Part shown: positions 6,752 to 15,150 of the stretch, piece after piece
Position numbering within the stretch: position 1 is the first letter of the stretch
Layout of the letters: each line of letters opens with the position of its first letter
From: CAYQJS01 sp964417895
GTDB lineage: Bacteria > Chloroflexota > UBA6077 > SHYK01
Reading direction: 5' to 3'
Assembly (NCBI GenBank): GCA_964417895.1
Contig: CAYQJS010000069.1
Span: forward strand, 1-24,582
DNA: 24,582 nucleotides
Notes under the pieces: generated by a model
Databases searched by the model: none
Told to the model about the DNA's origin: nothing
What the model saw: the letters and a program-made list of their open reading frames with translations, nothing else
Made by a program: the position numbers and the translations under genes

Positions 6752-8452
6752 ATGCTCGCGTTTGTGCGCAAGGGATCCAGGTGGAGGGCGACGGTCGTGC
6801 TCGCTGGGATGCTCGTCGCGACCATGGGGTGCGCCCCGTCGCAGCAAGGCTCGGAACCGAGCGGAGCTGCGCGCGGGCCGACCAGGCCGAATATCCTGAG
6901 GGTCGCTGGCTCTGTGGACGTCACGGTGTTCCACGACCGACTGAGGCCTGGTAACGACAGCCCCCTCGACCCCTACGTCAACGCCGGTCTCGCCGACAGA
7001 GACCACAGCCAGGTCATCCACCCGTTGCTGCTTGAGCGCCTGCCCAGCCAAGACGACGGCAGCTGGATCGTGAACCCGGACGGGACGATGAGGACGCTTC
7101 TGACCCTCCGCAAGGACCTCAGGTGGCATGATGGCTCCCCCCTCACGTCGGCAGACATTGTCTTCGCCTTCCAGGTGTACCGGGACCGGGATATCCCGTT
7201 GTTCTCCGATCTGCCCGAGCGGTACATGACCAGTGTTGTCGCCGTCGACGACCGCACGGTTGAGGTGAACTGGCGGGAGATTTACGTGGAGGCGGGCACG
7301 CCGGCGAAGAACCATCTCGCTCCTCTGCCTCGTCACCTGCTCGCAAGCCTGTACGACCAGGACAAGAAGGCCTTCCTGAGCAGTCCTTTCTGGACGACCG
7401 AGCAATACGTAGGGACTGGGCCATTCGCCGTGGCCACCCGTGATCCTGGGGTCCGCGTGACGCTGCAAGCCAATCCGTATTTCGTGTTGGGCAGGCCCAA
7501 CATCGACACCATTCAGTTTGACGTGGTTCCGGACAAGAACACCATCGTTGTCCGGCTTCTTGCCGGCGAGGTCGACTTCGCGGAATACCGGAGTATCCAG
7601 GCGCAAGATGCCCAGACGTTGGGCGAGCACTGGAAGACCAGCGGCGTAGGGCAGATCTACAACACCTTCCAAAGCAACCGATTACTGTGGTTCCAGCACC
7701 GCGATGTCCCCGGTCACCAGAAGGCCATCCTCGACGTCCGGGTTCGCCAGGCGATCATGCACGCGATCGATCGTGAGGCGCTTGGCCGCGCGGAGACGGC
7801 AGGGCTCGCTGGCGCCTCTGACAGCCCCTTTGCTCCGACCGACGCCATCTGGCCCCGCATCGAGCGCGCGATCACGAAGTACCCCCTCGACCCCCGGCGC
7901 ACGGAGGCGCTGCTCAATCAGGTCGGCTGGACGAAGGCCGCCGATGGGCTTTTCCACAACGCAGTGGGCGAGACCCTGGATGTGGAAATCACCGCCAGCT
8001 CAGACCATCCCAAGGAGCCGCTGATCATCTCAGACTTCTTGAAGCGCGCTGGCATCGACGCCAGGCCGGTCCCTACCTCAGAGGCGCTGGAGGCCGACCC
8101 CGAATATCGGGCGAGCTTCCCCGGTGCCAGCGTACAGAGCTCATCGCCCGGGGTGTACAACCGGGTGGAGGGGGCTCAGGCAGCAACCGCGGCAAACAAC
8201 TACCGGGGACAAAACCGTAGCGGCTACGCCAATCCCCAGCTTGAAACGCTGATCCGCCGCCTGGCCACCACTCTCGACGAGCGGGCGCGGGATGACCTCC
8301 TCGTGGAGATGGAGGCGTTCGTCAGCGCGGACGTGGCCCTGGGACACCTGTACTACCAGGTGCGGCCAGCCGTGGGGCTGAGGTCACTCAAGGGAATCAC
8401 GGGGCTGGCCGGATCCTACGCGTGGAACGTGTGGGAGTGGCGCTTCGAGTAG
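6752..8452 (+). CDS. Family 5 solute-binding lipoprotein (copy 2)
   Basis: A 566-residue paralogue of the preceding receptor, similar along its full length; by eye about 60 percent identical. I chose ATG 6752 because GGAGG (6742-6746) precedes it by five bases and the product then opens with a lipoprotein signal (basic residues, hydrophobic stretch, Cys27 after TMG); starting at 6695 would overlap the previous gene and bury the signal. A 34-base stretch near the 3' end (8342-8375) is identical to 6612-6645 in copy 1, a sign of recent duplication or conversion. It ends three bases before the stop of the convergent hydrolase gene, leaving no room for a separate terminator. Role as copy 1, perhaps with a different ligand. 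Confidence 0.92.
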   Translation: MLAFVRKGSRWRATVVLAGMLVATMGCAPSQQGSEPSGAARGPTRPNILRVAGSVDVTVFHDRLRPGNDSPLDPYVNAGLADRDHSQVIHPLLLERLPSQDDGSWIVNPDGTMRTLLTLRKDLRWHDGSPLTSADIVFAFQVYRDRDIPLFSDLPERYMTSVVAVDDRTVEVNWREIYVEAGTPAKNHLAPLPRHLLASLYDQDKKAFLSSPFWTTEQYVGTGPFAVATRDPGVRVTLQANPYFVLGRPNIDTIQFDVVPDKNTIVVRLLAGEVDFAEYRSIQAQDAQTLGEHWKTSGVGQIYNTFQSNRLLWFQHRDVPGHQKAILDVRVRQAIMHAIDREALGRAETAGLAGASDSPFAPTDAIWPRIERAITKYPLDPRRTEALLNQVGWTKAADGLFHNAVGETLDVEITASSDHPKEPLIISDFLKRAGIDARPVPTSEALEADPEYRASFPGASVQSSSPGVYNRVEGAQAATAANNYRGQNRSGYANPQLETLIRRLATTLDERARDDLLVEMEAFVSADVALGHLYYQVRPAVGLRSLKGITGLAGSYAWNVWEWRFE

Positions 8453-8455
8453 GGC

Positions 8456-9295
8456 TTAAGGCCGGAAGAACTTCCCAGCCACGGCGACGGACTCGGCGGC
8501 TGCATCCCACTGGATGATATGTCCGCAGCGGTCGACGATCCGCAGATCGAGCGACGGGTAGCGCTCCTGGAGCAGAGCCAGACGACGCGCGGTGCTGGGC
8601 CGATCATTCCTCCCGTACATCATCAAGAGCGGGACAGGAATATGGTCGAGTCGCTGCCAGAAAGGTACACCTCTCTGGCGCTCGGCCTGGCGGTCAGTGC
8701 TCGCGCGGTTGCGTTGCGCGGCTTGGGGCCGACGCGCGCTCATTCGCAGCCGCGTCTGCAAAGCCTCCGGCGTAATGAGCGAGTGATCGAATAGCTGCTC
8801 CTCGAGAACGGCTCGCACGTCGTCGATGGTCGGCTCGTGGGTCGAGCGCTCGCGCTCTCCGTCGCTCTCCTCCGCGGCGGCTTCGGCTGCCGGGAGTGGG
8901 GGAAGCAGGCTGTGGGTCCCGAGGATCATCACCCGGGAAACGCGGTCCGGGTGCTCGAATCCAAGGCTCATCGCCAGCCCGCCCGCCGACGAGTGGCCGA
9001 CCACACCCGCACGCTCCGCGCCAAGGGCGTCGAGCAATTCGAGCACGAAGCGCCGCCGGTACTCCTCGGTGAGCTCCAGAGGGGCGTCAGTGCCGCCGGA
9101 GCCCGGCAGGTCCACGGCGATGGCCCGCAAGCCATGGCTGGCAAGAGGCGCAAGGTTGCATTGCCACACGTCGGATGACGACCCGAGCGCACCCCCGTGG
9201 AGTAGCAGGACCGCTGGCCCTGAGCCTTCCTCCAGAAAGCGAGCCCTCACCCCACCAGCTTCAACGTACCGCTCGGCCACTCCACTCTGCCTCAT
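8456..9295 (-). CDS. Alpha/beta hydrolase, meta-cleavage-product hydrolase type
   Basis: A 279-residue alpha/beta hydrolase. The oxyanion segment is LLHGGALG (31-38), the nucleophile Ser102 lies in GHSSAGG, the acid is D231 in YGRNDRPS, and the base is H259 in CGHIIQWD. The CGH-x-x-QW-D/E ending is typical of C-C hydrolases that split ring-cleavage products (BphD-like). The nucleophile elbow has Ala where GxSxG would have its last Gly. A lid insertion with an acidic, alanine-rich stretch (about 134-155) is long and low-complexity. Start ATG 9295 overlaps the TGA of the upstream acetyltransferase gene as ATGA and has GGAGAAGG upstream, so the two are cotranslated. A role downstream of ring cleavage is inference from family and context; a plain esterase is possible. 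Confidence 0.88.
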   Translation of the reverse strand: MRQSGVAERYVEAGGVRARFLEEGSGPAVLLLHGGALGSSSDVWQCNLAPLASHGLRAIAVDLPGSGGTDAPLELTEEYRRRFVLELLDALGAERAGVVGHSSAGGLAMSLGFEHPDRVSRVMILGTHSLLPPLPAAEAAAEESDGERERSTHEPTIDDVRAVLEEQLFDHSLITPEALQTRLRMSARRPQAAQRNRASTDRQAERQRGVPFWQRLDHIPVPLLMMYGRNDRPSTARRLALLQERYPSLDLRIVDRCGHIIQWDAAAESVAVAGKFFRP

Positions 9296-9852
9296 TTGTC
9301 CTTCTCCACCTGTCGCGGTCGCAGCCAGTAGATCATGTGAAGCTCCTCCTTGGTCGGATCGGACGGGAGTGGTTGCCTGGCTCCCGTCTCGGCGAACCCG
9401 ATTCCTTGATAGAGGCTGAGCGCCGGCCTGTTGCCGTCTGTCACCCATAGCTCGACGGCGCTGGCGCGCCCTCTTTGCGCCCACTCCATCACCGACGCCA
9501 CCAGTCTCGTTGCAACTCCGAGCCTGCGAACCTCTGGATTCACCCACATCGACGTAAGGTCAACTCGGTCGGGCTGTTCATCCTGTCGAAAGGCGCCGAT
9601 CAATCCAATCCAGGATCCTGCGGATTCAGCAACGAAATTTGCCGCCGTGTCTCCGTCGGCCCTTCTTGCTGCGGCCCGATTCCAGTCGTCTGCTGGGCGG
9701 CCCAGCTCGCCTTCGTAGGTAGATCCGAAAGCGCTCGGGGAATCAGCGAGCGCTTCAAGACGGATCCGTCGTAGCTTCTTACCCTCGTATGCTCGGATCC
9801 GTCTAACGATGAAGCCGAGGCTTGGCCGTCGACCGACATCACGTTTGCCCAT
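9292..9852 (-). CDS. GNAT family N-acetyltransferase
   Basis: A 186-residue acetyltransferase of the GNAT fold, which moves an acetyl group from acetyl-CoA to an amine. The acetyl-CoA pyrophosphate loop is seen as R109-R-L-G-V-A114 after MWVNPEV, and the C-terminal N-x-x-A-x-x-x-Y motif as NRPALSLYQGIGF (151-163). ATG 9852 is chosen because the family's beta-1 strand (FIVRRIR) begins near residue 14; the ORF is open further upstream but that part is a repeat-bearing intergenic stretch. The ribosome site is weak. It is coupled through ATGA to the hydrolase gene. Substrate unknown; a detoxifying or self-modifying role cannot be told apart. Confidence 0.88.
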   Translation of the reverse strand: MGKRDVGRRPSLGFIVRRIRAYEGKKLRRIRLEALADSPSAFGSTYEGELGRPADDWNRAAARRADGDTAANFVAESAGSWIGLIGAFRQDEQPDRVDLTSMWVNPEVRRLGVATRLVASVMEWAQRGRASAVELWVTDGNRPALSLYQGIGFAETGARQPLPSDPTKEELHMIYWLRPRQVEKDK

Positions 9853-9932
9853 GGTCGGCGATTCTCGCCCGGCTGCGACGGCTGCCCGCCCGGAAGGACC
9901 GACCCGCAGCTCTCGGGGTCCCCTCACGCTCG

Positions 9933-9960
9933 CCCTCTCCCCCGCGCACGGGGGAGAGGG
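9933..9960. repeat. Perfect 11-bp stem-loop between VOC and GNAT genes
   Basis: CCCTCTCCCCC (9933-9943) and its exact complement (9950-9960) are separated by a six-base loop. It begins 3 bases past the stop of the reverse-strand VOC gene and could act as an RNA 3' end structure, though no U tract follows. Preceded by CCCTCACGCTCG, it resembles the CTCTCCCC/GGGGAGAG palindromes dispersed through many GC-rich genomes. Confidence 0.7.
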
Positions 9961-9962
9961 AA

Positions 9963-10742
9963 TTAAGGAGCCTCGCTGACGTCGAGGAGCCAGCCATCCG
10001 GGTCGTGGAGCTGCAGCTCGCCGCGCGGGCACCCCGCCGCCAGGATTTCCAGCATGCGCGCGTCCTCCGTGGGTCCCTTCTTGCCCGCGGGGAACAGCTC
10101 AGGCCGGCTCTCCATGAGCTCGTCGAGGTCCTTCTTGAAGGCGTCCAGGCTCTCCACCTTGAACCCGAGATGATCGATCGCGGGTCGCGCTACGCCCGTG
10201 TCGGCATAGTCCAGGATGTTCCACTGCGCGATGACCAATGTCACTCGCCCGTCGGTCAGGGCGAAATGCGGATCGTCGGCCGCCCGGGGCTCGAGCTGGA
10301 GCCCGTAGACCTCCTGGTAGAACTCCGCCAGCGCTCCCGGATTGACCGCGCGCAACTGAAGATGGCTCAGGTGGCGTGGCTGCTCTTCCTCGGAAGTCCT
10401 GGTGTCAGGCCGCGACTGGTAGAGGTCGAACACATTGCCGGCCGGATCGTGGGTGCCGATCTCCGCAAACGGGCGAGTGTCGGGCCGCTTCAGGAAATTG
10501 ATGGCCGGGTAGGCCGCCTTTGAGCGCTCCATGACCTCGTCGATGTCCTCCACTACGAGGCCGAAATGGTCGGGGCCGGCCTGCCGCGCCCAGCCGCGCG
10601 CGCTGAGGCTCGCCCACACGTACCCGTCGGAGATCCTGTTGTTGTGGAGCATTCCAAACAGCGAGCCGTAGAACTCCGACATCAGCTGCGCCTTTTCGCT
10701 GCTCGTGGTCCTGATGGCCACGTGCTTGATCCTGGCTGCCAT
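9963..10742 (-). CDS. Two-domain VOC (glyoxalase/extradiol dioxygenase superfamily) protein
   Basis: A 259-residue protein made of two vicinal-oxygen-chelate modules (about 3-110 and 123-257). Candidate metal ligands are H7, H59, D106 in the first and H127, H191, D254 in the second. The H127-H191 spacing of 64 equals that of BphC-type extradiol dioxygenases (H146, H210), but the third ligand, Glu in that family, is Asp here in both halves, and the catalytic Tyr before the third ligand is not seen. It may therefore be a ring-cleavage relative with changed chemistry, an epimerase or a lyase. Start ATG 10742 has a GGGGGG ribosome site. It is divergent from the FAD oxidoreductase gene with 60 bp between, and upstream of the GNAT gene. 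Confidence 0.88.
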   Translation of the reverse strand: MAARIKHVAIRTTSSEKAQLMSEFYGSLFGMLHNNRISDGYVWASLSARGWARQAGPDHFGLVVEDIDEVMERSKAAYPAINFLKRPDTRPFAEIGTHDPAGNVFDLYQSRPDTRTSEEEQPRHLSHLQLRAVNPGALAEFYQEVYGLQLEPRAADDPHFALTDGRVTLVIAQWNILDYADTGVARPAIDHLGFKVESLDAFKKDLDELMESRPELFPAGKKGPTEDARMLEILAAGCPRGELQLHDPDGWLLDVSEAP

Positions 10743-10753
10743 GTTGCCCCCCC

Positions 10754-10768
10754 TTGCGCTTCGCGCAA
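10754..10768. promoter_or_regulatory. Inverted repeat in the divergent VOC/oxidoreductase spacer
   Basis: TTGCGC-TTC-GCGCAA is a perfect inverted repeat centred in the 60-bp spacer between the divergent starts at 10742 and 10803. Its position suits an operator serving both genes; an RNA hairpin in the leader of the VOC transcript is the alternative. No clear -35/-10 pair accompanies it, although TGTATAT (10788-10794) is AT-rich. Confidence 0.4.
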
Positions 10769-10802
10769 TAAAATGGTCGTTCGCATTGTATATGGAGGAC
10801 CG

Positions 10803-12524
10803 ATGAGTTGGGACAAAGAGGCGGATGTCGTAGTCGTCGGATCAGGGGCGACGGGGCTCCCCGCGGCCATAGCGGCTTGCGAGGGCGGCGCGTCGGTGCT
10901 CGTGATCGAGGCGAACTGGGACGTCGGTGGACACGCGGCCCTCAGCGGCGGGAACCTGGCTCTGGGCGGCGGCACCAGCAGACAAAAGGCGGCCGGGATC
11001 GTCGATTCGCCGGATCTTCTGTTCTCTGACCTGACCGACTGGTCCGTCGTGGAATCCAACGGCTTTCCCAGTTACCGGTACAACGATCGGGAAATCATCC
11101 GCGCTTTTGCCGACAGCAGCGCTCCAACTCTTGAATGGCTCCTCACCCATGGGGTGGTTTTCGTCGATATTCCCGTCGACAACCGTGGCGCCGGCGGGAC
11201 CGGGAACTCGGCGCCCAGAGAGAACCACCTGGCCGCCATGGACTGGGTGCAGTTCCAGACCGGCCGGGCGCTCCCCCCCGAACGCCAGGCCACGACCTCC
11301 TCCGGTATCGGCCTCGTCAGGCCGCTCGAGGCAGCCGCGCGCAAGCTGGGCGTGGAGATTCTGTTGCAGCACCGGATGACCAGCATCATCCGGGAGCGCA
11401 CCACATCCGGAAGAGTTCTCGGTATCACTGNNNNNNNNNNCACTGCAACCAACGACGGTCAGACCCTGAACATCCGCGCCCGGAAAGGCGTCGTCATCGC
11501 CACCGGCGGCTCGACGGGCAACGTGAACTTCCGCAGGATGTTCGACCCGAGATTGACCGAGGAGTACTGCGGAGTGGCCGGCGAGCCGTACTCCTTCCAG
11601 GACGCCAGTGGCGAGCTGGCGGCGATGGCGATCGGCGCATCGCTCTGGGGCGCCTTCAACCAGACCGGCGAATTCGGCTCATCGATCACGAAACCCGGGT
11701 TAATCGGGTGTCAGTACGGGTATGTCAATGGGCGGTGGCAGCCCACGAGCCCTCTTTTCCATCTCCTGCGCGCTGTTGGCCTGCGGGTCGATGACTGGCA
11801 AGACGTCATCCTCGTGAACCAGGCGGGCCTCCGCTTCTACGACGAGACCCAGGGCCAGTTCTCGTCGAACAACTACGAGGCCATCAAAGACTACGTGCCG
11901 GGCAGCTACCTCAACGCTGCCAACGTCAAGTACAACCCGCGCAACTTCCTCAATGCGGCTCTGGCGGGCATCGGAGAAGCGGTCAACGGCGGCGGCCCGA
12001 TCTGGGCGATCTTCGACGCCGAGGTGGTGACGCGGGAGAACTGGACCGTCCAGCCGCCATATGTGGACATCGCCGAAGGGTTCTTCTTCCGCGGGGACAC
12101 CATCGCCGAGCTGGCCGACAACATCAAGAACAGGTATCAGCGCAAGTCGATGCCGTCCGTTGCTCTCGAGCAAACCGTGGCGAGGTACAACGCGTTCGTG
12201 GACGCCGGGCACGACGCGGATTTCGGCAAGGCTGGCCCCAAGTACAAGATTGCAACGCCTCCGTTCTACGCGGCCTGGTCGACGCCGGTCATCCACGACA
12301 CGCGCGTCGGTCTCCGCATCAACGCAGAGTGCCAGGTGGTGGACCTCACGGGCAATGTGATAGCAGGACTCTATTGCGGAGGCGAATCAGCCGGCGGTTT
12401 CAGCATGCATGGTTTAGCCAGGTGCGTCGTCCAGGGACGAATCGCCGGAATGAACGCCGCCGCCGAGGAGGTGTTCCACATGAGCGGTTCTGAAGATATA
12501 GTGATTGCGGCTTCGCAGGTGTGA
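10803..12524 (+). CDS. FAD-dependent oxidoreductase, fumarate reductase/ketosteroid dehydrogenase type
   Basis: About 573 residues (four unknown because of an N gap). The N-terminal Rossmann motif is G13-S-G-A-T-G18 followed by E36 for FAD ribose, then VGGHAALSGGNL. The C-terminal part has the FAD-domain closing motif GLYCGGESAGGFSMHG. This is the COG1053 flavoprotein family, which includes fumarate reductase, 3-ketosteroid delta-1-dehydrogenase and tricarballylate dehydrogenase; it removes or adds hydrogens across a C-C bond next to a carbonyl. No signal peptide is seen, so it is cytoplasmic. ATG 10803 follows GGAGGA; the longer frame from 10566 overlaps the divergent VOC gene. The amidohydrolase gene follows after 36 bp. 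Substrate unassigned. Confidence 0.92.
   Translation: MSWDKEADVVVVGSGATGLPAAIAACEGGASVLVIEANWDVGGHAALSGGNLALGGGTSRQKAAGIVDSPDLLFSDLTDWSVVESNGFPSYRYNDREIIRAFADSSAPTLEWLLTHGVVFVDIPVDNRGAGGTGNSAPRENHLAAMDWVQFQTGRALPPERQATTSSGIGLVRPLEAAARKLGVEILLQHRMTSIIRERTTSGRVLGITXXXXTATNDGQTLNIRARKGVVIATGGSTGNVNFRRMFDPRLTEEYCGVAGEPYSFQDASGELAAMAIGASLWGAFNQTGEFGSSITKPGLIGCQYGYVNGRWQPTSPLFHLLRAVGLRVDDWQDVILVNQAGLRFYDETQGQFSSNNYEAIKDYVPGSYLNAANVKYNPRNFLNAALAGIGEAVNGGGPIWAIFDAEVVTRENWTVQPPYVDIAEGFFFRGDTIAELADNIKNRYQRKSMPSVALEQTVARYNAFVDAGHDADFGKAGPKYKIATPPFYAAWSTPVIHDTRVGLRINAECQVVDLTGNVIAGLYCGGESAGGFSMHGLARCVVQGRIAGMNAAAEEVFHMSGSEDIVIAASQV
11431..11440. other. Assembly gap (10 N) inside the oxidoreductase gene
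   Basis: Ten undetermined bases interrupt the coding sequence. The same reading frame continues on both sides, but the pentamer CACTG occurs on each flank, so the two contig ends may overlap and the true gap length is uncertain. Confidence 0.98.
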
Positions 12525-12560
12525 AGCCGCGGAATACTCTGAAGCCAGGGGACGGTGACG

Positions 12561-14021
12561 ATGGAGCATCGAGCGGTAGACATCCACGCTCAGCTGAGGC
12601 ACCCCGTGATCGACGGCGACGGCCACTGGCTGGAGCCGATTCCGGTCTTCCTCGAGTATCTTCGCGACGCCGGCGGCGCTGGCGCCGTCGACCAGATCAG
12701 AGCCCTCTGGCGCCAGAACGGCGAGTGGTACCGGACCGACTGGCAGGAGCGCCAGCGCCAGCGGCTCCGCCGCACTATCTGGTGGGGCGTGACTACCAAC
12801 ACGCTGGACAAGGCGACCGCGCTGCTGCCTGCGTTGCTGAACGAGCGCCTGCCAGAGCTGGGGATCGATTTCGCCATCATCTATCCAAGCTTCGGACTCA
12901 CCATCAACGGCATCGCACAGCGCGACCTGCAGAAGGCGGCGGCTCGCGCCTACAACATGATGACAGCCGACATGTTCGCTCCCTACCACGAACGGTTCGC
13001 GCCGGTGGCGATCCTCCCGGCGCAATCCCCGGACGAAGCTATCGAGGAGCTGGAATACGCGGTCGGGCAGCTGGGCTTCAAGGCGATAATGCTCCGGGGG
13101 AACCAGGAGCGCCCGGTCCCAGCCGCGGCTGAGGGCATCGATCCGCGGAAGGCCGTCTGGTATTGCGACAATATCGCCCTGGACAGCCCGTATGACTACG
13201 AGCCGTTCTGGCAGCGATGCGTCGATCTGGGCGTGGCCGTGACCCAGCACTCGGGTAGCCCCCGCTGGTCCGACCGCGCCTCCATCAGCAACTTCACCTA
13301 CAACCACGTCGGCCACTTCGCCGAATCCAACCACGCCTTCGCGCGGGGCGTATTCCTGGGCGGCGTGGTGCGCCGGCACCCACAGCTCAACTTCGGCTTC
13401 ATGGAAGGCGGCGTCAGCTGGGCGTGCCAGCAGCTCACTGACCTGATCGCCCACTGGGAGAAGCGCCGCCTTGCCGGGCTGCAATACCCGAGCGCAACCA
13501 ACGTCGCCGAGATGCACCAGCTCATCGCGCGGTACGGCGACGCGCGCCTGAAGGCCAGCGCCGACGCGATCATGAACAGCCTGGACGCCTTCCGCCCCGA
13601 GTGCAGTCTGGAGGAGCTCGGCCGGCCGGAGCACATCTTCGACGACTTCGAGGCAGCGGGCATCACCTCCAAAGAGGACATCCGGGAAGCCTTTACCGGC
13701 AACTTCTACTTCGGCTGCGAGGCGGACGACCCGGCAACCATGTGGGCCTTCGACCCCCGACTTGGCGCGCGGCTGCGGCCGGTCTTCAGCTCGGACTTCA
13801 CGCATTTCGACGTACCCGATTTCGGGGAGGTGATCCCCGAAGCGTTCGAGATCGTGGAGAAGGGTTTCGTGACCGAGCAGGATTTTCGAGAGTTCACCTT
13901 CACCAACGCCGCCCGCCTGCATACCCGCAATAACCCGGAGTTCTTCAAGGGGACGGTCATCGAGCAAGCGGTTGCCGATGAGATCGGCCTGAGGAAGCCG
14001 GAGCCAGTAGGGAAAGCCTGA
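12561..14021 (+). CDS. Amidohydrolase 2 (ACMSD-like) family metal-dependent hydrolase/decarboxylase
   Basis: A 486-residue protein of the amidohydrolase-2 family, whose members include ACMS decarboxylase, gamma-resorcylate decarboxylase and 5-carboxyvanillate decarboxylase. Metal-site motifs are VIDGDGHWLEP (D18, D20, H22), H230 in TQHSG, and D412 in SSDFTHFD near the end. At 486 residues it is longer than typical members (about 330-390); extra sequence lies near residues 180-260 and 300-400. ATG 12561 is preferred over GTG 12555 because AGGGGA (12547-12552) is eight bases away from it. It follows the FAD oxidoreductase by 36 bp, so the two are probably cotranscribed. Decarboxylation or hydrolysis of a cyclic acid is plausible, not shown. 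Confidence 0.92.
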   Translation: MEHRAVDIHAQLRHPVIDGDGHWLEPIPVFLEYLRDAGGAGAVDQIRALWRQNGEWYRTDWQERQRQRLRRTIWWGVTTNTLDKATALLPALLNERLPELGIDFAIIYPSFGLTINGIAQRDLQKAAARAYNMMTADMFAPYHERFAPVAILPAQSPDEAIEELEYAVGQLGFKAIMLRGNQERPVPAAAEGIDPRKAVWYCDNIALDSPYDYEPFWQRCVDLGVAVTQHSGSPRWSDRASISNFTYNHVGHFAESNHAFARGVFLGGVVRRHPQLNFGFMEGGVSWACQQLTDLIAHWEKRRLAGLQYPSATNVAEMHQLIARYGDARLKASADAIMNSLDAFRPECSLEELGRPEHIFDDFEAAGITSKEDIREAFTGNFYFGCEADDPATMWAFDPRLGARLRPVFSSDFTHFDVPDFGEVIPEAFEIVEKGFVTEQDFREFTFTNAARLHTRNNPEFFKGTVIEQAVADEIGLRKPEPVGKA

Positions 14022-14127
14022 GTACACCGTTTCGGAATTGCGACCACGCAGCTTGGGCGCAGCGGGCGGGGCGAGTGTGAATGCTCCCCCGGCACACCGG
14101 GACTCTTATCATGAAGGAGCAAAGCTC

Positions 14128-15102
14128 ATGGCTGACGCATTGCCTTTTCGGCCCGCCCGAGCTCCGGACATTCGAACGTTCGCCATCGCCCAGATGGCCG
14201 TCGCGATGTCCGGGAATCGATCCGATCCGGCGCGCCCGTTCCGCGAAGTCCGCCTCGCCCTCGGGACCTCGGTCGAGGGCGCGTTCCAACCCAGGCTAAC
14301 CCTCGCAACAGATATGCCCGACGTCGCGGAGGCCGTGGCGCGGGGAGCAATCGACCTCGGCACCCTGAACCCTTCGGCCTATCTGACGATGGCGCGCCGC
14401 GGCGTTGGCCCATACCCGGATCCGCTGCCGCTGCTGGCTATCGGAGTGATGCCCTCACTGGACTGGATGGGCTTCGCCATCGCCGACCGCACTGGCCTCG
14501 CTTCGCTTTCAGCCATCCGCGAGCAGCGGTACCCACTGCGCGTCTCGATACGACGGCAGCCGACGAACAGCACTCGCTTCGTCGTCGACCAGGTGCTGGA
14601 TGCGCTCGGCTTCTCGCTCGACGAGATCCAGGCATGGGGAGGGACCGTTCAGCTCGAGGACGGCCCGAGGGAGCCCACCCGGATCGCGGGCATGGCAGAC
14701 GGAAGTCTCGAAGCGGTCTTCGATGAGGGCATCGGGGGCTGGGGCCACCTCGCGCTCCAGGGCGGGATGCGCTTCCTGCCCGTCGGGGCCGAGGCGGAGC
14801 GTCGCATGGCCGACCTTGGCTGGCCGCTCTTGCCGATCTCGCGCGAAGAGTTTCCGGAGATGCGGGAGGACGTGGTGGCGGTGAGCTTCAGCGGTTGGCC
14901 CCTCTTTACCCGCGCAGACGTGCCGGATGCCGTCGGTTACGAGATGGCCAGGGCGCTGGACGCCGCCCGCCCATACGTTCCGTGGGACAGCGAATCGAGT
15001 GTCGAGCTGCGCGACTTATGCACCAGCTCGGACGCTACGCCGCTCGACGTGCCACTTCACCCGGGCGCCGCCAGGTACTACGCCGAGCAGGGCGTCCTGT
15101 AG
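14128..15102 (+). CDS. TAXI/NMT1-like solute-binding-fold protein without signal peptide
   Basis: A 324-residue protein of the periplasmic-binding type 2 fold, closest to TAXI/NMT1-like receptors: GAIDLGTLNPSAYL (73-86), the GLASLSAIRE hinge segment (123-131), and the closing PLHPGAARYYAEQGV (309-323). Receptors of this class are normally exported, but the chosen start (ATG 14128, with AAGGAG eight bases upstream) gives no hydrophobic N-terminus, and the upstream frame to 14038 is polar and has none either. The protein should therefore stay in the cytoplasm, perhaps as an enzyme or ligand sensor on the same fold. It follows the amidohydrolase gene by 106 bp on the same strand, and that gene cluster is catabolic. 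A pseudo-receptor that lost its signal is the alternative. Confidence 0.82.
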   Translation: MADALPFRPARAPDIRTFAIAQMAVAMSGNRSDPARPFREVRLALGTSVEGAFQPRLTLATDMPDVAEAVARGAIDLGTLNPSAYLTMARRGVGPYPDPLPLLAIGVMPSLDWMGFAIADRTGLASLSAIREQRYPLRVSIRRQPTNSTRFVVDQVLDALGFSLDEIQAWGGTVQLEDGPREPTRIAGMADGSLEAVFDEGIGGWGHLALQGGMRFLPVGAEAERRMADLGWPLLPISREEFPEMREDVVAVSFSGWPLFTRADVPDAVGYEMARALDAARPYVPWDSESSVELRDLCTSSDATPLDVPLHPGAARYYAEQGVL

Positions 15103-15150
15103 ATACCGGCGGCTGGAGCGTGCCCGCCTCCGAATCGTCCTGCCCGCAGC

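Noticed and set aside
9963..10742. Calling the two-domain VOC protein a BphC-type extradiol dioxygenase
   Set aside because: The third metal ligand is Asp, not Glu, and the catalytic Tyr is not visible, so only the superfamily is supported.
10566..10802. N-terminal extension of the FAD oxidoreductase
   Set aside because: It would overlap the divergent VOC gene, and a GGAGGA site precedes ATG 10803, right before the Rossmann motif.
12414..14027. 537-residue reverse-strand ORF
   Set aside because: Antisense to the amidohydrolase at 12561, which has the metal motifs and a ribosome site; composition of the reverse product is not protein-like.
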